A stretch of DNA of 6,976 nt from W0P28-013 sp963638355 (GTDB lineage: Bacteria > Bacteroidota > Bacteroidia > Bacteroidales > Paludibacteraceae). Under the pieces are notes generated by a model. That model was not told the DNA's origin and did no database searches. It was given only the letters and a program-made list of their open reading frames with translations. This document shows, in pieces, positions 5,451-6,976 of this stretch. The DNA lies in contig CAVHRT010000088.1 in the NCBI GenBank assembly GCA_963638355.1, forward strand, positions 1-6,976, read 5' to 3'. The position numbers and the translations under genes are program-made. Within the stretch, counting starts at the first letter, position 1. Each line of letters starts with the position of its first letter.

Positions 5451-6003
5451 GCTGATAGTGGTGCTTGGCGCCAATGGCACGGGCAAAACCACCTTCATCA
5501 AGCAAGTGTGTGCAGCTACACGGCAACGCATTTTGATTATCACTCCTGATGATACGGAATACAACGAAGTAGATGCCTACGGCAATGCGCTTTATCCAAT
5601 GAACGAACTGCGGACAAAACAGGACTTTATGTTCGATGGCGTGTGCCGCCATATTTTCGACCCACAATGGACCACGCGCGTGCTGCACAACTTCAAATGC
5701 GGCATCATCGTCTTCGACGACTGCCGTGCCTACTTTCCCGCACGAACCGAGCAGGTCATACACGAGTTGATGATACGCCGCCGCCAACGCGAGGTGGATA
5801 TGATTGCCGTAGGGCATGGCTTCACCGAAGTGCCACCCAAGTTCTTCACTTTTGCTACCGATTATGTGCTTTTTCGCACGGAAGATAGTATCGACACACG
5901 TAAACCATACATCCGATCGTTCGAGAAAGTCAAGAAGATGCAAGAAACCGTGAATAAGCGCGCCAAACATGATCCACACTATCACAGACGAATGAAACAA
6001 TAA
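5296..6003 (+). CDS. P-loop motor ATPase, Zot / HerA-FtsK / packaging-ATPase type
   Basis: A 235-residue ATPase. Walker A is GANGTGKTT (58-66), after a hydrophobic strand KLIVVL. Walker B is IIVFDD (137-142) and is followed by CRAYFPAR. A basic helix IRRRQREVDMI (160-170) and the strand AVGHG (171-175) come next, where Zot-like and HerA-like proteins carry an arginine-rich helix and a polar sensor. Its short length and the YFP(A)R after Walker B recall phage Zot/gpI assembly ATPases and DNA-packaging ATPases of tailless phages. I cannot separate these, and there is no C-terminal membrane helix as in many Zot proteins. The start is uncertain. ATG 5296 gives the full length, while ATG 5413 (residue 40) has a better Shine-Dalgarno (GGGAG, 5402-5406) and would give 196 residues. 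All ATG choices lie within the membrane-protein gene. It probably drives DNA movement at the membrane. Confidence 0.8.
   Translation: MIEKIKQFLFGTRAEEIPTVRPTLTSQQLMQQMALREQVMQQNPKAATRTSKLIVVLGANGTGKTTFIKQVCAATRQRILIITPDDTEYNEVDAYGNALYPMNELRTKQDFMFDGVCRHIFDPQWTTRVLHNFKCGIIVFDDCRAYFPARTEQVIHELMIRRRQREVDMIAVGHGFTEVPPKFFTFATDYVLFRTEDSIDTRKPYIRSFEKVKKMQETVNKRAKHDPHYHRRMKQ
5402..5406 (+). promoter_or_regulatory. Alternative Shine-Dalgarno for a shorter ATPase
   Basis: GGGAG ends six bases before an in-frame ATG at 5413. Starting there would place the Walker A loop at residues 19-27, typical for Zot-like proteins, and cut the overlap with the membrane-protein gene from 155 to 38 bp. The upstream ATG 5296 has only a weak GAAAGAG before it. 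Confidence 0.4.
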
Positions 6004-6018
6004 AACTACACAGAACCT

Positions 6019-6210
6019 ATGAAATCAATGCTTAAATCGGAGTTAGCTCGTGCAGCGGGAGTGAGTGATCGCACCTTCAGTCGCTGGTTCCAACACATGA
6101 TACCTGCCATCGAGCAAGACCTCAACATCACTATCAATCGTCGTTGCAAACTCATACCGCCCAACGTGGCCAAATGGGTGTGCGACAAGTATTGCATCGA
6201 TGTGCCATGA
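6019..6210 (+). CDS. Small helix-turn-helix protein (DUF4248-like, tentative)
   Basis: This 63-residue protein is the last gene of operon B, 15 bp after the ATPase stop. Residues 4-24 read as a helix-turn-helix (LKSELARAAGVSDRTFSRWF). A second helical part follows, then a terminal LIPPNVAKWVCDKYCI segment. The layout of an N-terminal K-S-E-L-A helix, an R-W motif and a C-terminal proline-led helix recalls the small DUF4248-type proteins common in Bacteroidales accessory regions, but the match is by eye only. No Shine-Dalgarno is evident, and ATG 6028 is an alternative start. It may regulate operon B or bind the repeat sites. It has two cysteines near the end (C55, C59). Confidence 0.7.
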   Translation: MKSMLKSELARAAGVSDRTFSRWFQHMIPAIEQDLNITINRRCKLIPPNVAKWVCDKYCIDVP

Positions 6211-6271
6211 TATTCTGCCAATAGCTTGCAAACGTCATTCTCGTTACTCTCCCATGGGGACAAATACAACA

Positions 6272-6308
6272 AAGAGCAACCGAAATCTCGGCTGCTCTTG
6301 TTTTGTTT
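6272..6308 (+). terminator. Rho-independent terminator of operon B
   Basis: AAGAGCA (6272-6278) pairs with TGCTCTT (6293-6299) and CCGA (6280-6283) with TCGG (6288-6291). Together they make an 11-bp stem with one A/C mismatch and an AATC loop, followed by GTTTTGTTT. The T-rich side is on the plus strand, so it ends operon B. Confidence 0.82.
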
Positions 6309-6318
6309 ATAACCTATT

Positions 6319-6343
6319 CCCCCTCTCTGAGGGGGTTAGGGGG
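6319..6343. repeat. GC-rich palindrome, REP-like intergenic repeat
   Basis: CCCCCTC (6319-6325) and GAGGGGG (6329-6335) form a 7-bp stem with a three-base loop. TTAGGGGG (6336-6343) follows and offers a second, competing G run. Sequences of the form CCCCCTC-GAGGGGGTTAGGGGG are familiar as dispersed intergenic repeats in Bacteroidetes genomes (from memory, not searched). It lies just past the stop of the minus-strand gene and may help end its transcript, though no T tract follows on that strand. Confidence 0.5.
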
Positions 6344-6347
6344 AGTC

Positions 6348-6976
6348 TTATCTTACAACAATCTTTTGTGCAGCGTTTCCAACTTTCACAATGTAAACAC
6401 CATTCAACTGACCATTCATCTCGGTAACGTTTTGACCGGTGATGGTGAAGATTTGCATGCCTTCTGCGCCATAGATTGTGCCATTTTCGGCATAAATCTC
6501 TGCCATCTCTACATTTTGCAGAGCGGTTGCGGTTGTGGCTTTGAAGGTGGCGCTAACGCTTACATTAGCGGCGGGCATTGTGAATTTGTTGTCTTCCGAA
6601 ACCGTAACATCGTTGTTATCAGCGTCTTTAACAGAAAGTACATCAACTTCGTAGCCTTTGTCAGGCGTGATGGTGAGTTCTACCTCGTCGCCATAGTTGG
6701 CGGTGGTTGCGCCAGAGGCTACGCTGACTTTGCCATTTTCGATGTCGTTGGCAATGTTAATCGCATAGTCAATTTTCTTGAAGGTAGCACTTACGGTAAC
6801 TGCGTTTGCAGGCATTGTGAATTTGTAATCTTCTGAAACTGCAACATCAACATCAGCAGCGTCTTTTACGGTCAGTTTGTCAACTTCGTAGCCTTTGTCA
6901 GGCGTGATGGTGAGTGTAACCGTTTTGCCAGCGGCGGCTGTGGTCATGTCGGCGGTAACTGTGCCATTCTCGGGCG
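6348..6976 (-). CDS. Secreted InlB-repeat protein with type IX sorting domain (C-terminal part)
   Basis: Only the C-terminal 209 or so residues are in the window; the frame stays open through position 6976, so the internal ATG at 6947 is not the start. Two divergent InlB B-repeat units follow one another. Each has the pattern ENGTV / (V)TLTITPDKGYEVD / L(S/T)VKDA / FTMPA / VSATFK. The repeats are about 79 residues apart, and 36 bp are identical between 6643-6678 and 6880-6915. The last 50 or so residues fit a type IX (Por) C-terminal sorting domain: MQIFTITGQNV, then LNGVYIVKVG and a terminal KIVVR. Such proteins are exported across the outer membrane and anchored or released. The gene converges on operon B and is probably a chromosomal neighbour rather than part of the module. 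The family call is firm; the substrate or ligand is not visible. Confidence 0.88.
   Translation of the reverse strand, partial: PENGTVTADMTTAAAGKTVTLTITPDKGYEVDKLTVKDAADVDVAVSEDYKFTMPANAVTVSATFKKIDYAINIANDIENGKVSVASGATTANYGDEVELTITPDKGYEVDVLSVKDADNNDVTVSEDNKFTMPAANVSVSATFKATTATALQNVEMAEIYAENGTIYGAEGMQIFTITGQNVTEMNGQLNGVYIVKVGNAAQKIVVR

Larger units (their letters stand above)
6211..6347. other. Right intergenic junction between module and flanking gene
   Basis: This 137-bp stretch between two converging genes contains a terminator for operon B and a GC-rich palindromic repeat. No gene is seen. The right boundary of the accessory module most likely lies here, but I could not find a sequence repeated at the left edge that would mark attachment sites. 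Confidence 0.5.

Noticed and set aside
6303..6836. 177-residue forward open frame
   Set aside because: It is antisense to the type IX secreted protein, whose repeats and sorting domain are clear, and it starts inside the operon B terminator.

Overview
The window looks like a Bacteroidetes (Bacteroidales, Prevotella-like) genome segment. Three things point there: the right end encodes a protein with a type IX secretion (Por) C-terminal sorting domain, promoter candidates fit the Bacteroidetes TTTG / TAnnTTTG pattern, and one leader is A-rich without a Shine-Dalgarno. Most of the window (about 1-6310) is a compact, phage- or plasmid-like accessory module read left to right. No integrase, relaxase, capsid, tail or terminase gene is visible.

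Layout. Positions 1-342 carry no convincing gene but hold a promoter-like pair and a 12-bp repeat in three tandem copies. Operon A follows: an 89-aa helix-turn-helix-like protein (343-612), joined by an ATGA overlap to a 926-aa replication protein (609-3389) with a cysteine-less DnaG-type N-terminus, a TOPRIM primase core and an SF3/D5-type helicase. A strong terminator (3414-3442) closes it. The 306-bp gap at 3390-3695 holds GTTACAA repeats, a perfect 14-bp inverted repeat and two promoter candidates. Operon B then runs: a 265-aa coiled-coil protein (3696-4493), a 96-aa unknown (4490-4780), a 222-aa protein with two membrane segments (4782-5450), a P-loop ATPase of Zot/HerA/packaging type (5296-6003) that overlaps its neighbour out of frame, and a 63-aa helix-turn-helix protein (6019-6210). 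A terminator (6272-6308) ends it. On the minus strand, a probable chromosomal gene (6348 to beyond 6976) encodes the C-terminus of a secreted InlB-repeat protein.

How the genes may work together (inference): operon A supplies replication priming and unwinding. Operon B combines a coiled-coil protein, a small membrane protein and a motor ATPase, as would suit DNA segregation, packaging or export at the membrane. The repeats between the operons could be the origin or operator. The least expected signal is inside the coiled-coil gene: 18 copies of the hexamer TTGCAG or its complement CTGCAA in about 380 bp, in all three codon frames, often 11-13 bp apart.
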